From positions 149,265 through 213,264 of the forward strand of contig PEQN01000002.1 in assembly GCA_002786225.1 (NCBI GenBank): a stretch of DNA of 64,000 nt, read 5' to 3'. The position numbers were made by a program, and so were the translations under genes. A model generated the notes under the pieces. It saw nothing but the letters and a program-made list of their open reading frames with translations, was not told the DNA's origin and made no database searches. This document shows positions 25,340 through 37,167 of this stretch, one piece after another (the stretch's first letter is position 1; each line of letters opens with the position of its first letter). Source of the stretch: Leptospira sp. (GTDB taxonomy: Bacteria > Spirochaetota > Leptospiria > Leptospirales > Leptospiraceae).

Positions 25340-27317
25340 TACCGCGGTTACGTTTTTTTCTCCAGTCCTTTTTTCCACCATCAGGATCTTCATAAGGGAG
25401 CTGACGAATTTGACCATTTTCTTCTAAGAAGGTTTTGAATTTTACCTCATTCTTAACCTTAAACTCCGCATTTTTAATCTTAATGGTAACCCCACCAAAA
25501 AGTGTTTTCTCAACTGAAACTCTGCCATGTGCGGATTGTTCTTCCATATAAGCAATTAAGGTATTGATTTCTTGATTGTATTCTTCAATTCGTTTTTCTA
25601 GCTTCTTATCAGCTGCACTTAATTTCTGTAAATGTTGTTCATTCTCCTGTGTAAAAGATGCTGGGTCTGTTTCTTTTCTTGCCTTAAGAGTCTTAAGAGT
25701 TTTGATTAATTGGTCTTTCTTAGCTTGGTTTTCAGATTTCTTATCCTCGTATTCCTTAATCTGCTTTTGGATCTTAGGATTGTTCCCTACTATAAGATCC
25801 GTTTGGGGATTAGCTGGAGAACCTATTATTTTTGCAGCAATCAATTTGGTAGCCTGGATAGTACCACCTACTATCTGAGCTCGTTTTCCTTTGCATAGCA
25901 CCCGACCACCTGCCATGAGATTCGAATGCATGATTCCTTCTTGTACCAAAATGTCCTTATCTGTAATGCAGGTTGCATTCTGTATGAATTTTGCAACTAT
26001 ATTTCCACCTGTAGATTCAATGCGGGCTTCTTCCCGACCAGTGATCCCTTGCCTAACGATGATATCCCCATCCGCTTCTACTACAGATTTCTGAACCGTT
26101 CCAAAGATTTCAATATTCCCAGCTGCCTTAACATGAAAATTGTCTTCCACATTTCCTGTAATGATGATAGATCCAAGGAAGGTAACATTTCCTGTCTTGA
26201 TACCGACATCTCCATTGATACGATAAACTGTCTCAACGGACAATCTGCCCAATGTATAAAGAACTTGACCATTCACTTCAGCTGTTAGTCGAGTTCTATC
26301 CTCGGAGAGAATTGTACCCTTACCTTGCTTCAACTCTATATCCCTTCCATCATTGGCAGGAAGCATCATTCCATAGAGATTTCTTCCAAACTTTCCTGGT
26401 TGAGCCGGAATCTTTTCAGCAAGCAATTGTCCTACAACTACGTTTTCAATTAGATCAAGGTCTTTATAATCCACTCTACCTGTAGCATCTTCCCGGAAAT
26501 TCAAAGATTTCTCTGTACGTACATGATAGCGAATCTCAGCCGCCTTACCGTTCACTGGAGGATCTCCTTCTGCTGCTGCAAAAGGAACATTAAACTTTTC
26601 TTCATCAAGATATTTTTTTATAAGGTCTTCTTTGATTCCATAAACAACGCCTATAGACTTTAATGCATTTGCAACATCCTGAACCTCTAGATCTCTTCCA
26701 CCAGGCTTGGCTGGTATCAAGGTTACATTTGCTCTCATATGATCCGCACTAACATCAGTTAGCATACTTGCTTCCATATTAGGTCTAGGTTTTTGATTAG
26801 AAATTAATTCTGAGCTTCCACTAGCTTTCTCAACAATTGATTTAATTCTAGATTGCTCTACTTGGGATATACCACGGTAAGATAATTTTTTCGCAACATC
26901 ATCTAATTTTACTTTCTTACCATTTCCTACAGGCGCAACAACCGTAAGGAAGACGCCTTGTTTATAGATTTTTACTGTTGCATAACCATCTTTATCTTTT
27001 GGTTCAATAATATCTCTTAGTTCTTTGCTTGTTAATTTACCAGAACCACCCGTTAAAGCTTCATCTAGAGATTCTAACTCATTTAAAATATCATCTTCAG
27101 GGATAATGGATACACGGATATGAAAAGGCTCAGAAAAAAATAATTTCTTCTTACCACGTTTGATAACCCTATAGTCTAGTTCATGAATTTTGCGATTGAA
27201 ATATTCTGAGGCAAGTCTTAGACAGGCTTCAATAGATTCGCCTATCACTTCAACTTCTTCTGTTTCCTTTCTGTCTAGTTCTTTAAGCTCATCGGAAAGA
27301 AGTTCTGTAACTGACAT
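25329..27317 (-). CDS. fapA: FapA/DUF342 family protein (flagellar assembly protein A-like)
   Basis: 662 residues. The central part (about 230-470) is a right-handed beta-helix-like DUF342 domain with repeating short strands ([56 protein letters not shown]), followed by a coiled coil (about 500-570). An N-terminal Jag-N-like region (residues 20-70) with [11 protein letters not shown] is typical of this group. FapA proteins are widespread beside flagellar genes; polymer or membrane-localising roles have been suggested. It is 6 bp after the sigma factor gene. Confidence 0.85.
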   Translation of the reverse strand: MSVTELLSDELKELDRKETEEVEVIGESIEACLRLASEYFNRKIHELDYRVIKRGKKKLFFSEPFHIRVSIIPEDDILNELESLDEALTGGSGKLTSKELRDIIEPKDKDGYATVKIYKQGVFLTVVAPVGNGKKVKLDDVAKKLSYRGISQVEQSRIKSIVEKASGSSELISNQKPRPNMEASMLTDVSADHMRANVTLIPAKPGGRDLEVQDVANALKSIGVVYGIKEDLIKKYLDEEKFNVPFAAAEGDPPVNGKAAEIRYHVRTEKSLNFREDATGRVDYKDLDLIENVVVGQLLAEKIPAQPGKFGRNLYGMMLPANDGRDIELKQGKGTILSEDRTRLTAEVNGQVLYTLGRLSVETVYRINGDVGIKTGNVTFLGSIIITGNVEDNFHVKAAGNIEIFGTVQKSVVEADGDIIVRQGITGREEARIESTGGNIVAKFIQNATCITDKDILVQEGIMHSNLMAGGRVLCKGKRAQIVGGTIQATKLIAAKIIGSPANPQTDLIVGNNPKIQKQIKEYEDKKSENQAKKDQLIKTLKTLKARKETDPASFTQENEQHLQKLSAADKKLEKRIEEYNQEINTLIAYMEEQSAHGRVSVEKTLFGGVTIKIKNAEFKVKNEVKFKTFLEENGQIRQLPYEDPDGGKKDWRKKRNRGRVS

Positions 27318-27323
27318 AGCAAG

Positions 27324-28124
27324 CTACCTTTTCTGGATAGCGTTCTTCACCTTGCCAAGTTTTGATCTAAGCCGGGAGACAGCCTTGGTATGCAATTGTG
27401 AAATTCTGGATTCGGTAACTTCCAAGACTTCACCAATTTCTTTTAGAGTTAAATCTTCATAATAGTATAATACAATAACTTTTTTCTCTTTGTCAGGAAG
27501 AGTCTTAATCGCTTCCACGATAACATTTTTGATTTCTTCTTTCTCAATTATGTTATCAGGATTCATATTCATGGGTGATTCAAGAGTCTCCATAAAAGAA
27601 ACTTCATCGTTCTCATCACCAAGAAACCAAATATCATTCAGAGAAACCAGGGATGTGCCTGAAATTTTACTAAGTAGAGAATTGTATTCTTCCATAGAGA
27701 TTCCAAGTTCCTTGGCTATCTCCTCATCCTCTACTTTCTTACCTTCTTTGTTCTCAAGCATACCAATAATCTGTTCCAGTTGCTTGGCTTTCTGGCGGAT
27801 GGATCTAGGAATCCAGTCTACCGATCTTAGTTCATCAAAAATGGACCCTCTTATTCGAGTCATGGCATAGGTTTTGAATTTAATTTCTCTGGATGGATCA
27901 AACTTCTCAATAGCATCTAACAGACCGAAGACGCCGTAACTTACGAGATCATCAAACTCAACATTTTGAGGCATACCGATTGCAATTCGACCTGCAACAT
28001 GCTTAACTAGGGGAGAATATTTTTCGACAATATAGCTTCGGATTTCAGGATTTTTATCCACTCGATACTCTTTCCAAAGCTCAAGCTCATCCCGACTGTT
28101 AAATTTTTCCATGATTCTAGACAT
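27324..28124 (-). CDS. fliA: RNA polymerase sigma factor, FliA/WhiG (sigma28) family
   Basis: 266 residues. Region 2 is seen in the [20 protein letters not shown] and [20 protein letters not shown] segments; region 3 begins at [13 protein letters not shown]; region 4 is [20 protein letters not shown] followed by [20 protein letters not shown]. These match the FliA/WhiG/SigD family that transcribes late flagellar genes. It lies within the flagellar operon, as sigD does in Bacillus. No anti-sigma FlgM is visible nearby. A gap of 95 bp separates it from the upstream membrane-protein gene. Confidence 0.92.
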   Translation of the reverse strand: MSRIMEKFNSRDELELWKEYRVDKNPEIRSYIVEKYSPLVKHVAGRIAIGMPQNVEFDDLVSYGVFGLLDAIEKFDPSREIKFKTYAMTRIRGSIFDELRSVDWIPRSIRQKAKQLEQIIGMLENKEGKKVEDEEIAKELGISMEEYNSLLSKISGTSLVSLNDIWFLGDENDEVSFMETLESPMNMNPDNIIEKEEIKNVIVEAIKTLPDKEKKVIVLYYYEDLTLKEIGEVLEVTESRISQLHTKAVSRLRSKLGKVKNAIQKR

Positions 28125-28219
28125 AATGTGAAGCTACTTTATTTATCTTTCCTCTGTAAAAATCGAACGAAAAGAGAAATTAGGATAGTATTTTTTTATT
28201 TATGTCTTAAAAAAATGAT

Positions 28220-28687
28220 TTACTCATCATCTCGAGCCATCATGGTTCGGATGGCTTCCGCCATTAACTTAGGCTCATTTTTAATTGGAATCTTATCTAC
28301 TACGAGATGATCTCCGAATTTTCCAGATTTAGCAGCTTGTTGTAGCCTTTCAATATCGGAATTATTTGAATTCCCAGAGTCCGATGAAAAACCTCCGTCA
28401 GCGCCTTCCCGGAATTCATTGGGATTGATTCCTTGGGAATCAGCTCCTGAGCCATCCTCATCAAAGCCCCCACTTAGGGAGATCCCACCTAAAAAAGCGA
28501 GAAATTCGGGAACTTTTAATTCCAAAATCTTATGAACTCCGAAACCAAAGATGGCAAATGTTACAACGGAAGAAAAGGAAATAAATATTATATAAGAAAC
28601 CCGGTTCCCAACCATAAAACCAGCCGTTGTACTGATTAAAAAAGCGAGTGTGGCAAAGCCAGCTATGAAAAGGATTTGTAAGCTCAA
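28220..28687 (-). CDS. small membrane protein of the flagellar operon, function unknown
   Basis: 155 residues: two transmembrane helices (about 5-27 and 32-52), a Gly/Ser/Asn-rich acidic linker and a conserved-looking end (GDHLVVDKIPIKNEPKLMAE). I do not recognise a family. It starts with TTG at 28687, supported by AAAGG seven bases upstream, 3 bp after flhG. The tight spacing and its position between flhG and the sigma factor gene suggest a role in flagellar placement or export, but this is only inferred from the neighbours. Confidence 0.6.
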   Translation of the reverse strand: MSLQILFIAGFATLAFLISTTAGFMVGNRVSYIIFISFSSVVTFAIFGFGVHKILELKVPEFLAFLGGISLSGGFDEDGSGADSQGINPNEFREGADGGFSSDSGNSNNSDIERLQQAAKSGKFGDHLVVDKIPIKNEPKLMAEAIRTMMARDDE

Positions 28688-28690
28688 GAT

Positions 28691-29632
28691 TTAACCTTTA
28701 TCAGTAGGACTATCTTCATCTTCATTCATTCTATCTTCTAGTTCTTTTTCACGGTAATCAACAAAGCTGAAAAATTTCTTGATAAATCCAGCAAGACCTT
28801 CTGTGTCTGAATCGGTATTTTCTGTCTGCAAAAGTGTATGAGTGATTCTTGTTAAACAAGCTGCTGCCTTAGATCTTGGGCTATTTGTAATATAAGGCTT
28901 TTGCTCACGGATGCTTTTCTCAACTTCTTCATCTTGGAAAATAAAACCAAGATTCTCAACCTGAACTTCTAAGAATTGGCCTGAGATATCTATTACTCTG
29001 TCTGCGACCTTTTTCCCTTCGATAGCTGATCTTACACGATTCACCAGTATCTTGAGATTTTTATCCTTGGTCTGGCTTACAATAGACTTAATCAATCCAT
29101 AGGAATCAGTGATGGCTGTTGGTTCTGGAGTGGTCACAACAATGACTTCATCAGCAGGCATTACAAGACCAATTACGTTACTAGAAATTCCAGCTCCTGT
29201 GTCTATTATCATATAGTCGTAGTTGTCTAGATCTGCAAAACCTTTGATTAGATTATTTCTTTGCGTATCATTTAGATTGGCTAATTGGGAATAACCACTA
29301 GCACCAGCAATAATATCCACTCCGTCTTGGGTCTGAATGATAATGTCCTTAAGACTCTTATGACCCTTAACTACATGGTAGAGATTGTATTTTGGTATGA
29401 TACCAAGTAAAACATTGATATTGGCTAGACCCAAGTCCCCATCAAAAATCAAAACCTTATGTCCAGCTTTAGCAATAGCTATGGCAAGATTGACTGAGAG
29501 AGTTGATTTCCCAACTCCTCCTTTTCCTGATGCAATTGCAATAATTTTTGTCATAGGTCGTGCCTGATTCGGAACTAATTTGAGATTTGTTGTACCTTCC
29601 GTCAGTTTCCTAAGATTCGCGGCTTGATCCAT
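28691..29632 (-). CDS. flhG: FlhG/YlxH flagellar number regulator, MinD/ParA-type ATPase
   Basis: 313 residues. The deviant Walker A is [10 protein letters not shown] (residues 34-43 region), with [18 protein letters not shown] and the switch region [13 protein letters not shown] short N-terminal lead (about 27 residues, with [10 protein letters not shown]) resembles the DQAxxLR activation helix of FlhG that stimulates FlhF. It sets the number and polar placement of flagella with FlhF, the next upstream gene. In spirochaetes, where flagella attach at the cell poles, this pair is expected to be important. Confidence 0.92.
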   Translation of the reverse strand: MDQAANLRKLTEGTTNLKLVPNQARPMTKIIAIASGKGGVGKSTLSVNLAIAIAKAGHKVLIFDGDLGLANINVLLGIIPKYNLYHVVKGHKSLKDIIIQTQDGVDIIAGASGYSQLANLNDTQRNNLIKGFADLDNYDYMIIDTGAGISSNVIGLVMPADEVIVVTTPEPTAITDSYGLIKSIVSQTKDKNLKILVNRVRSAIEGKKVADRVIDISGQFLEVQVENLGFIFQDEEVEKSIREQKPYITNSPRSKAAACLTRITHTLLQTENTDSDTEGLAGFIKKFFSFVDYREKELEDRMNEDEDSPTDKG

Positions 29633-29663
29633 GATTTATCTTCCTTTGTATTCGGGAACAGGA

Positions 29664-31088
29664 TCAGTTTTTGGCGGTAAACTCTTCCCCCGTCATCCCT
29701 TTCATTTTTTCAGGATATACTACACATTCCGCAAGAAGTTTTTTATTCGATGCAATTATATCGAAAGGAACATCTTGTCCAACACTAAAATATGCAAATT
29801 CCTTATGGTTAGTATCGGCAAGTTCTAGGAAAGAACCTAAATAATCTGTTTCATCAATTTTTGATAAAATAATGCGATTGTAAATTAATTCTTCATAAGC
29901 CTTCGATACCTCGAAGGCATTTTGTCTAGAAACTGTAGATGAAATCACCAAAATATTTTCAAGCTGATCCTTTTCACCAAGAGCTGAATAGAACTCCTTC
30001 ATCTTATACAAGGTTTCTCTATCTTTATGGCTATAACCTGCTGTATCAACCAAAACTAGCTCAGATCCATCTCTAAGCAATGCCTCGCGGAATTTGCGGA
30101 CATCTTTTACGGAATAAAAGGGTAAATCCATAGTGTCAGCATATCTTTTCAATTGTTCAACAGCAGCAATTCGATAATTATCAGTTGTATATAAGGAAAC
30201 TGATTTTCCCATGTGAAGGAAATATTTTGCAGCAAGCTTGGCTACTGTAGTGGTTTTGCCGCTTCCAGTTGGCCCAATGATAAAAACAACTTTTCTCTTT
30301 CCCTTCTTTGTCCCACTAAGCAAATCAGAATCCACCTTAATACGATCTTCTAGAAGATGAGCTGCTTTTTCCCAAACAGATGCTATTCGTCCTTTTTCCA
30401 TTGGAGAAAGATGTTGAGCTACTTCTTCCATGAGTTCTGTCGCATAACTTTGGCTCATTCCTTCATTGATAAATTTATTTTTCAACTTATCCAAGGCTGG
30501 GGAAAGTAAATCTTTACTTTCAGGAACTCTATGGATCATTTCCTTTTGGAAGGAAAGACCTATTTCATGAGAAATATCTTTTGATTGTTGTGGCTTATTT
30601 GAAGGTTGATCTGATTTTTTAATTTCTTCAAAAAGTATTTCTTCTTGAGCTATATCAGAAATATCTTCCAAAGTAGAAGAAAGTAATTCTTGAACTTCTT
30701 GGTCTTCTTCATAATTAAAATCTACATTTGCATGGGCTCTATTTCTTACAGACTGTAAGGGTTCTGCAGTTACAAGTTTGTGAGATTGAAACTGAGGTAA
30801 ATTATCTAAACTTTTTCTAACAGAACTTGGTGCAGAAGGCGTTTGTGATTTTTTTTTGAGTAGCTCTCTTAAATCATTCAATTTCTTTTCAACCCGTTCT
30901 TTAGAGGATGCTTTTTCAGGAATAGCTACATCAATTTCGTACATTTTGTTCGCAAGAAGACCTGTTCCAAACAATCCACCTTCTGTTAATACTCTATGTT
31001 CGTATACATGAGCTTCGGGACCGTATTTCATTTTCATTTGCATCAAACAATCTTGAATGTCTCTTCCTTTGATCTTTACATAATCCAT
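29664..31088 (-). CDS. flhF: FlhF, SRP-type GTPase for flagellar placement
   Basis: 474 residues. The C-terminal NG domain has G1 IGPTGSGKTTTVAKLAAK, G3 LVDTAGYSHKD, and G4-like SKIDETDYLG; the N-terminal ~200 residues form the variable basic B domain starting MDYVKIKGRDIQDCLMQMKM. FlhF recruits early flagellar components to the pole and is kept in check by FlhG. It lies between flhA and flhG (7-bp and 31-bp gaps), the classic order flhA-flhF-flhG. Confidence 0.94.
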   Translation of the reverse strand: MDYVKIKGRDIQDCLMQMKMKYGPEAHVYEHRVLTEGGLFGTGLLANKMYEIDVAIPEKASSKERVEKKLNDLRELLKKKSQTPSAPSSVRKSLDNLPQFQSHKLVTAEPLQSVRNRAHANVDFNYEEDQEVQELLSSTLEDISDIAQEEILFEEIKKSDQPSNKPQQSKDISHEIGLSFQKEMIHRVPESKDLLSPALDKLKNKFINEGMSQSYATELMEEVAQHLSPMEKGRIASVWEKAAHLLEDRIKVDSDLLSGTKKGKRKVVFIIGPTGSGKTTTVAKLAAKYFLHMGKSVSLYTTDNYRIAAVEQLKRYADTMDLPFYSVKDVRKFREALLRDGSELVLVDTAGYSHKDRETLYKMKEFYSALGEKDQLENILVISSTVSRQNAFEVSKAYEELIYNRIILSKIDETDYLGSFLELADTNHKEFAYFSVGQDVPFDIIASNKKLLAECVVYPEKMKGMTGEEFTAKN

Positions 31089-31095
31089 AAATTTA

Positions 31096-33222
31096 CTAAG
31101 CGCCTACTCCAGCGCCTTCCTCCTGTTGTTTTTCTGCTTGGCTAATGCTTAGTTGGCTCACCAGCTCTATATTCGTGAATGTTTGTATTTCTTGTATGGC
31201 TAAAACTGCAAAATTCCTTGGTGGCAATTCTCTTGAAATGAAACCAAACAAGGGCATACGAATGTATCTATCAATTATGAATATTGGAAAACGATTATTT
31301 TCTAAAGCTTTCTTGTATTCCGCTTGTATAGATTCAATCATCTTACGCCTTAAATCAGCACCTATAGCTATAACTTTTCCTTCTAAGGGATCTTCAACAA
31401 GGTTCTTAGACAAGCGATCCGTTAACCTTGGATCAACGCCAATCACATAAAGTTTACCATCAGCTTGGACATATTCATTTACAATTTGTCTAGAGATTGC
31501 CTGTCTTGCTAATTCAGAAAGATAGTTTGGATCTGTTGATTTGGATATATTATTTGCAATTGATTCTAAGATTACTGGCAAACCTCGAATGGGAAGACCT
31601 TCTCTTAGCATATTCTGCAAAACCTGTTGTATAATTCCAAGTCTACCTTCTTTTTCATAACCAAGTTCTTGGATAAGAGTTGGTTTGGACTTACGAACAT
31701 GCTCTAGTAGACTTTGTGTTTCCTCTCTACCCAATAGGGAAGAAGAATGAGTTAGTATCAATTCTTTCAAATGAGTAATAATTACTGTTGAAGGATCTAC
31801 AACTGTGTATCCTTTTGTTTCGGCTTCACTCTTTAAATCAGGATCTATCCAAAGAGCCTGCATTCCAAAAGTTGGTTCAGTAAACTTTTCACCTGGTATA
31901 GGATCTTCTACTTGCCTTAAATTATCCAAGGCCATTAATTTATCTGGTTTGATCGCTGATTCTCCAACAACAACACCATTGATCTTAATAGTATAATTAT
32001 CTTGAGGGATTTCTAAATTATCCATAATACGAACCGGAGGAATCACCAAACCATAATCAGATGCAAATTTCTTACGTGTATTCGCTATTTGAGAAAGAAG
32101 CAAGCCTCTATCCTTAACTTCTGCAAGAGGCAATAAATTTAAACCCAATGAAACAACTATAGATTCTGTTCGTATTTCTTCAAGGTAGTCTTCTGGTTTC
32201 TTTTCCGTAGTCTTAGCTTCTTCACCTTTTTCAATGAGTTCAACTTGTAACTTTGCTGCCTTTTCCATATAATACCCAAGATATCCAAAAAATCCACCCA
32301 ATACTACCAAGGAAAAGAATGGTAGACCAGGAATAAGTGCTGCAAGTCCCAAGGCAGCAGCGACTATATAGAGAATTTTGGAATTGGTAAATAACTGTTT
32401 CTTAAACTCTCCCGTAAAGGACTGAATGGAACTCGAACGGGTTACTATAAGACCAGTCGCAGTAGTGATTAAGAGAGCTGGAATTTGTGAGACAAGCCCA
32501 TCACCTATAGTAAATTTACCATAAGTCTCTATAGCCGATGCAAAAGATTCACCACGAATAGAAACTCCAATGATAACGCCTCCAATAAGATTAATCGCTG
32601 TTATAATAAGTCCTGCTCTAACATCTCCTTGTACGAATTTACTCGCTCCATCCATTGTTCCGTAAAAATTTACTTCTTGCTCTAATCTTTTCCGCTTAGT
32701 CATGGCTTGCTGTTCAGTGATGGCACCTGAATTTTGCTCCATGTCTATTCCCATTTGCTTCTGAGGTAAACCGTCCAAAGCAAACCTTGCTGCAACTTCC
32801 GATATCCTGGTTGCTCCTTTGGTGATAACTACAATCTGAACGATGATGAGTATTATGAAGATAATAAATCCGACGACATACTTACCTAGTCCACCTTCAC
32901 CACCGACCACAAAGGTTCCAAAAGCTTCTATGACTTGCGAGTTTACAGCTGCTCCCTTACTGAGAATTTGTCTAGTTGTAGATACGTTGAGTGCAAGTCT
33001 ATAAAGAGTAGTAATCAATAATAAGGTAGGAAATATCGAAAAATCCATAGCCTCAGCAACACTAAGGGATGTTAGTAAAATAATTATTCCAACTCCAATA
33101 CTTACAATCAGTAAAAGATCCAATATAAAACCAGGAAGAGGAACAATTAACATCATGAGAATTGCCAAAGCACCAACACCAATGATAATATCTGAATTAG
33201 TATACCAAGGTTTTTTTTCCAT
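31096..33222 (-). CDS. flhA: flagellar export gate protein FlhA
   Basis: 708 residues, the usual length. Eight N-terminal transmembrane helices (about 15-330) include the FHIPEP-type region here reading [20 protein letters not shown], and a cytoplasmic C-terminal half forms the nonameric ring that docks substrate-chaperone complexes. It is a core part of the type III export gate. It lies 2 bp from flhB and 7 bp from flhF, so translation is probably coupled. Confidence 0.96.
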   Translation of the reverse strand: MEKKPWYTNSDIIIGVGALAILMMLIVPLPGFILDLLLIVSIGVGIIILLTSLSVAEAMDFSIFPTLLLITTLYRLALNVSTTRQILSKGAAVNSQVIEAFGTFVVGGEGGLGKYVVGFIIFIILIIVQIVVITKGATRISEVAARFALDGLPQKQMGIDMEQNSGAITEQQAMTKRKRLEQEVNFYGTMDGASKFVQGDVRAGLIITAINLIGGVIIGVSIRGESFASAIETYGKFTIGDGLVSQIPALLITTATGLIVTRSSSIQSFTGEFKKQLFTNSKILYIVAAALGLAALIPGLPFFSLVVLGGFFGYLGYYMEKAAKLQVELIEKGEEAKTTEKKPEDYLEEIRTESIVVSLGLNLLPLAEVKDRGLLLSQIANTRKKFASDYGLVIPPVRIMDNLEIPQDNYTIKINGVVVGESAIKPDKLMALDNLRQVEDPIPGEKFTEPTFGMQALWIDPDLKSEAETKGYTVVDPSTVIITHLKELILTHSSSLLGREETQSLLEHVRKSKPTLIQELGYEKEGRLGIIQQVLQNMLREGLPIRGLPVILESIANNISKSTDPNYLSELARQAISRQIVNEYVQADGKLYVIGVDPRLTDRLSKNLVEDPLEGKVIAIGADLRRKMIESIQAEYKKALENNRFPIFIIDRYIRMPLFGFISRELPPRNFAVLAIQEIQTFTNIELVSQLSISQAEKQQEEGAGVGA

Positions 33223-33224
33223 AA

Positions 33225-34391
33225 TTATCTTCTACCTCCCATTGTTTGGTATTTTCGAAGATTAACGAAAACGATAGATACAGCTTGGTAAAGATTGAAT
33301 GGAATTTCTTGGTTTACCTCAACTAGTTTATACAACTGTTGGGCAAGTAGTCTATCTTCAACCATAGGAACATTATTTTTCTTAGCAATTTCCTTTATAG
33401 TCAAAGCAAGTTGATCCTCACCTTTGGCTATAACCTTGGGAGCTGCGTCCACTGATGAGTTAAAAGCAAGTGCTACTGCAAAATGGATAGGATTCGTAAT
33501 CACTACATCTGCCTTAGGTACATTTTGTAGCATATTTGAGCTAACAATATCCCTCATGATTTGTCTTCTTCTAGCAATTAAGGCACCATCCCCTACTTGC
33601 TCTTTGATCTCACGCTTAGCTTCACTGGGCGTTTGCTTGAGACTTTCTTCGAATTCAAATTTCTGGTAATAAAAGTCAGCAATAGCTATAGCTAAGAGAA
33701 TTATACCAACTATAATAAAAATCTTAAATCCAGAGAAAGAAACTAACTCCAATGCTTGCAGAATACCCATATCACCCGTAAGCATAATTCTCAGAAAATC
33801 CTGAGAAACAATAATATAACTAACCCATCCTATAAGAACAACCTTCATTAGAGATTTACCGAGATTAAACAAGGTTTGTCTTGTTGGTAGTACTTTTTTG
33901 AAATTAGGAACCAGTCTTTCGAAACGAAACTCCATAGCTCTTGGTGCAAAAAGCAAACCAACTTGCAAAATATTTCCTAATACAGCAAACACAAAAGTAA
34001 CACCTAATAAGGGAGCAAGTAAAGTAAAAATATCCCAGGAAGCATCCTTAAGTAGAAGACTAAAACTTTCAGAATTAAATTCTCCTGGATCTCTTGCAAA
34101 ATGAAGATACTTTCGCATAAATAAAGCTGATTTGCGTATAAAGAATTCACCCATGAGATATAGAAGTACAGTAGCTGATAATAATACAACCGCCGAACTA
34201 AGCTCAGGTGATTTGGGAACATTTCCTTTTTCTCTTTCGTCTCTTCTCTTTCGTTCTGAAGGTGGTTCTGTTCGACCCTCATCTTCTGCTGCGAACAACT
34301 GGAGATTAATTCGAAAGTCATCAATGAGTGACCATTCCTTACTTCCAAGATAGATCCAGTCTTGAGTAATCAGGGAAGTCAATTCGGCCAT
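33225..34391 (-). CDS. flhB: flagellar export gate switch protein FlhB
   Basis: 388 residues. The N-terminal part has the family motif [20 protein letters not shown] (the usual form is E-K-T-E-x-P-T-x-K-R), four transmembrane helices and the cytoplasmic domain with self-cleavage site NPIH (in [13 protein letters not shown]) instead of the common NPTH. The Asn and Pro needed for cleavage are kept. About 30 residues precede the family motif. It switches export from rod/hook to filament type. It overlaps fliR by 13 bp. Confidence 0.95.
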   Translation of the reverse strand: MAELTSLITQDWIYLGSKEWSLIDDFRINLQLFAAEDEGRTEPPSERKRRDEREKGNVPKSPELSSAVVLLSATVLLYLMGEFFIRKSALFMRKYLHFARDPGEFNSESFSLLLKDASWDIFTLLAPLLGVTFVFAVLGNILQVGLLFAPRAMEFRFERLVPNFKKVLPTRQTLFNLGKSLMKVVLIGWVSYIIVSQDFLRIMLTGDMGILQALELVSFSGFKIFIIVGIILLAIAIADFYYQKFEFEESLKQTPSEAKREIKEQVGDGALIARRRQIMRDIVSSNMLQNVPKADVVITNPIHFAVALAFNSSVDAAPKVIAKGEDQLALTIKEIAKKNNVPMVEDRLLAQQLYKLVEVNQEIPFNLYQAVSIVFVNLRKYQTMGGRR

Positions 34392-35158
34392 CCTTTGTAC
34401 AATTCATCTATTTTATCAAAGGAAACCATAAATGCAGATTCCATCTGAGCAACTATGAAAGATGTTATCGAAATGAGTACAATTAGTCCGATCAAAACTT
34501 TGATAGGAAAGCTTAACTGAAGTATATTCAATTGCGGTGCAGCCTTTCCCATTAAAGCCTCGGCTATTGTAACAAGAAATAAGATTCCAAGTACGGGCAA
34601 ACTAATCTTAAATGCAACTACAAACATTGCACCAATTGCACCTTCTATAGCCTTATAAATTCCTTGGTTAGTTTCTGGAGTAAAACTTAATATACGAATT
34701 TTTTCAAAAGAGAATGCAAGACTTTTGATCATCATTCTGTGAGCGCCCATAGATAGAAATACTAAAATAGCCATGAGGTTCTTCAAAGAAGAAATTACAG
34801 GCAGGGATACTTGAGTCATAGGATCCAAAACTTCTGTATAAGCAAAACCTAACTGAACATTAAAAAAGTCTCCTGCCATTTGAAAGGCTGCAAAAAATAT
34901 AGTAACCATAAAACCTATCAAAAGACCTATCATCATTTCTGATAGAACCAAGAGTCCATAAGTTACCATATCAGGTGGAACCTTAGGAAGAAAGACAGAA
35001 GAAACTGGAAAAAGTATAATGGTTATTAAAAAAGAAAGTATCATCCTAAGAGTCACGGGTATGGATTCCGATGAGAAAACCGGAGTTATCATAAATAAAC
35101 CTAATAGCCTAGCGAACATTAGCATAAAGACTTGAAAGTTATTTACAAAGTATTCCAT
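34379..35158 (-). CDS. fliR: flagellar export gate protein FliR
   Basis: 259 residues with about six hydrophobic helices. It begins [20 protein letters not shown], close to the FliR N-terminal helix, and contains [20 protein letters not shown], a conserved family segment (G-x-x-x-x-x-x-x-x-x-A-x-Q-x-A-G). FliR joins the FliP/FliQ spiral at the export pore. It overlaps flhB by 13 bp and is 7 bp from fliQ, as expected in fliPQR-flhBA clusters. Confidence 0.95.
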   Translation of the reverse strand: MEYFVNNFQVFMLMFARLLGLFMITPVFSSESIPVTLRMILSFLITIILFPVSSVFLPKVPPDMVTYGLLVLSEMMIGLLIGFMVTIFFAAFQMAGDFFNVQLGFAYTEVLDPMTQVSLPVISSLKNLMAILVFLSMGAHRMMIKSLAFSFEKIRILSFTPETNQGIYKAIEGAIGAMFVVAFKISLPVLGILFLVTIAEALMGKAAPQLNILQLSFPIKVLIGLIVLISITSFIVAQMESAFMVSFDKIDELYKGWPN

Positions 35159-35165
35159 TTAATTC

Positions 35166-35429
35166 TCAAAATTTCTCTATCATAAAAAAAATATTTCTAG
35201 TATAATCTAGCATAGTTCTAACCATCCAAGATGCGAACACTATGATCACTACAAAAATTGCAAAAAGCTTAGGCACAAAGGCTATTGTTTGTTCTTGGAT
35301 AGATGTTGTTGTCTGCAAAATTCCAATAAACAATCCTACCACTAGAGCAGTTACTAAAATTGGGGAAGAAATTTTTATCGTTATGATCAAGGCATCTCGA
35401 ATCAAGGTTATAACATCAACTTCGGTCAT
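35166..35429 (-). CDS. fliQ: flagellar export gate protein FliQ
   Basis: 87 residues, two transmembrane helices, with the family hallmark [20 protein letters not shown] followed by FVPKLFAIF. Four copies surround the FliP/FliR pore. The start overlaps the fliP stop by 4 bp (ATGA). Confidence 0.96.
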   Translation of the reverse strand: MTEVDVITLIRDALIITIKISSPILVTALVVGLFIGILQTTTSIQEQTIAFVPKLFAIFVVIIVFASWMVRTMLDYTRNIFFMIEKF

Positions 35430-36400
35430 TTATAACTCCTAACCAATTCGTAGACGAGCAGATTCCATCCATCTATCAGGATAAACAAAATAATCTTAAA
35501 AGGTAAGCTAACCATCACAGGCGGAAGCATCATCAATCCCATGGAAAGAAGGGAAGCAGCAACCACTAAGTCGATTACAATAAATGGAATAAAAATATAA
35601 ATACCTATTATAAATGCTTTCTTGATTTCACTTAGCATAAAGGCAGGAACAATCACATAAGAAGGTACATCATCATAGGACTTAACATTTTTTACCTTGC
35701 CTAATTTCAAAAACAAAGCAACATCCTTGGTTCCAGCTGCACCAATTTGACGTATCATAAAACCGCGCAGAGGAACCATGGTTTTGTCAAAAAATGTATT
35801 CGTATCAATTTTTCCTTCCATAAACGGTTGAAGGCTTGTTTGATTGATCTCACCAAGGGTTGGTGCCATGATAAAAAATGTCATAAAAAGAGCAAGTCCC
35901 ATCATGACCTGGTTAGGTGGAAGATTCTGAAGAGAAAGTGCCCTTCTGACAAAGTCCAAGACAATAACAATTTTTGTGAATGAAGTAACAGACATTATTA
36001 TGGCAGGAGCTAAAGAAAGTATGGTAACTAAGAATAGAACCATCAAGGAAAGAGAGGTCTCTCTTGGTGTCTTAGCCTCGTTAACATTAAAATTGAGATT
36101 GGGTATAGGTATCCTTGTGTTGGATGTAGATTGAGCGTGAAGATTCATTCCAAGATCCAAGTTGCAGCCTTCTAAAAGCGCTCCTAGAACAGGGCTCAAG
36201 AAGATCAAAAGCAAAAAAAGGTAGAACTTCTTTCGTAAATTGGGTAATGGGAAACTCAGTTCTTTCAATCTTGCTTGCAAGTTAATGCTCAACATAACGG
36301 AATTATGTCCCATTATTTTTCTTAAAAAAAAGAAAACAAATTTACTTACAAGTGCTAAGCTTGTGTCCTTGCGGTGATAAAAATTTCGTATTGCACTCAT
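35426..36400 (-). CDS. fliP: flagellar export pore protein FliP with N-terminal extension
   Basis: The FliP core is unmistakable: [20 protein letters not shown], followed by [38 protein letters not shown], and a C-terminal helix with [15 protein letters not shown]. Five FliP subunits form the export pore. The protein has 324 residues, about 80 more than in enterics: some 55 basic and hydrophobic residues precede a signal-peptide-like segment ([16 protein letters not shown]) and a linker. The ATG at 36400 is favoured because GGAGG lies eight bases upstream and the start overlaps the fliO stop (ATGA); internal ATGs at 36313 and 36295 have poor ribosome sites. Confidence 0.93.
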   Translation of the reverse strand: MSAIRNFYHRKDTSLALVSKFVFFFLRKIMGHNSVMLSINLQARLKELSFPLPNLRKKFYLFLLLIFLSPVLGALLEGCNLDLGMNLHAQSTSNTRIPIPNLNFNVNEAKTPRETSLSLMVLFLVTILSLAPAIIMSVTSFTKIVIVLDFVRRALSLQNLPPNQVMMGLALFMTFFIMAPTLGEINQTSLQPFMEGKIDTNTFFDKTMVPLRGFMIRQIGAAGTKDVALFLKLGKVKNVKSYDDVPSYVIVPAFMLSEIKKAFIIGIYIFIPFIVIDLVVAASLLSMGLMMLPPVMVSLPFKIILFILIDGWNLLVYELVRSYK

Positions 36401-37167
36401 AGCTTGCCTCCAGAAAAACCTGGGTCTAAACCAAGATCCTTGTTGCTATCCTTGAGCTTTTCTAAGGAAAGTTTGTGCTTCTGTTCTAAGGCTTCTATCT
36501 CTGTATCATCTATGTATTTGGATTCATCCTGACTGCCATCTAAGCGATTGGTAAGTGATTTAGGCGAAAGATCCTTTAAGGACTCTAAAAGAGTAACCAT
36601 AAAATTATCTTGGCTGGGTTCAAATTCTTGCTTCAATTTAAGAATTCGATTTTTATCCTCCAAGGAAGTAATCTCTGTTATATAATTCACTCCAGAATCT
36701 GCCACTCCCAAAACAAGAAGCTTGCCTGCAACATCGACAATTTGAATTTGTTTATTGGGAGCAATAGGAAGACTGGAAAGCACAGACATGACGCCTTTTA
36801 CAGGAAATCTAGAATCCCTAGTTCGGGTCATAACACGCAAGATAAACATCATTACAGCCGTTAAACCACCAAAAACTAAAATAACTTTAATGAGAAGCCA
36901 TGCAGTAGAAGAAGAATCCTCTGAATCAGCGTATCTATCTTGTATCAAATCAGAATTAGCGTCACTGCCACTAGCACCTGCTGGTGTATCTTTATTGGGG
37001 ATAGTTTTAGATGAATCTTTACTGGCACTATTTTTGGTGGGATTGTTAGTTTGTGTAAGACCTAACTCCTCTTGGAGCAGAGAATCCAAATCTTGTGGCT
37101 TTTCCTGAGAATACAAGGATCCCCATGTAAGCGCAAGGATTACAATAGGAATAATTCCCGCTTTCAT
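36397..37167 (-). CDS. fliO: flagellar biosynthesis protein FliO (FliZ type)
   Basis: 256 residues: a signal peptide (1-20), a disordered Ser/Asp-rich periplasmic stretch, one transmembrane helix (about 90-112, [20 protein letters not shown]) and a small cytoplasmic domain with [20 protein letters not shown], the typical FliO core. FliO helps assemble the FliP ring. It lies between fliY (TAATG overlap) and fliP (ATGA overlap). The long linker and signal peptide match the spirochaete FliZ form. Confidence 0.88.
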   Translation of the reverse strand: MKAGIIPIVILALTWGSLYSQEKPQDLDSLLQEELGLTQTNNPTKNSASKDSSKTIPNKDTPAGASGSDANSDLIQDRYADSEDSSSTAWLLIKVILVFGGLTAVMMFILRVMTRTRDSRFPVKGVMSVLSSLPIAPNKQIQIVDVAGKLLVLGVADSGVNYITEITSLEDKNRILKLKQEFEPSQDNFMVTLLESLKDLSPKSLTNRLDGSQDESKYIDDTEIEALEQKHKLSLEKLKDSNKDLGLDPGFSGGKL

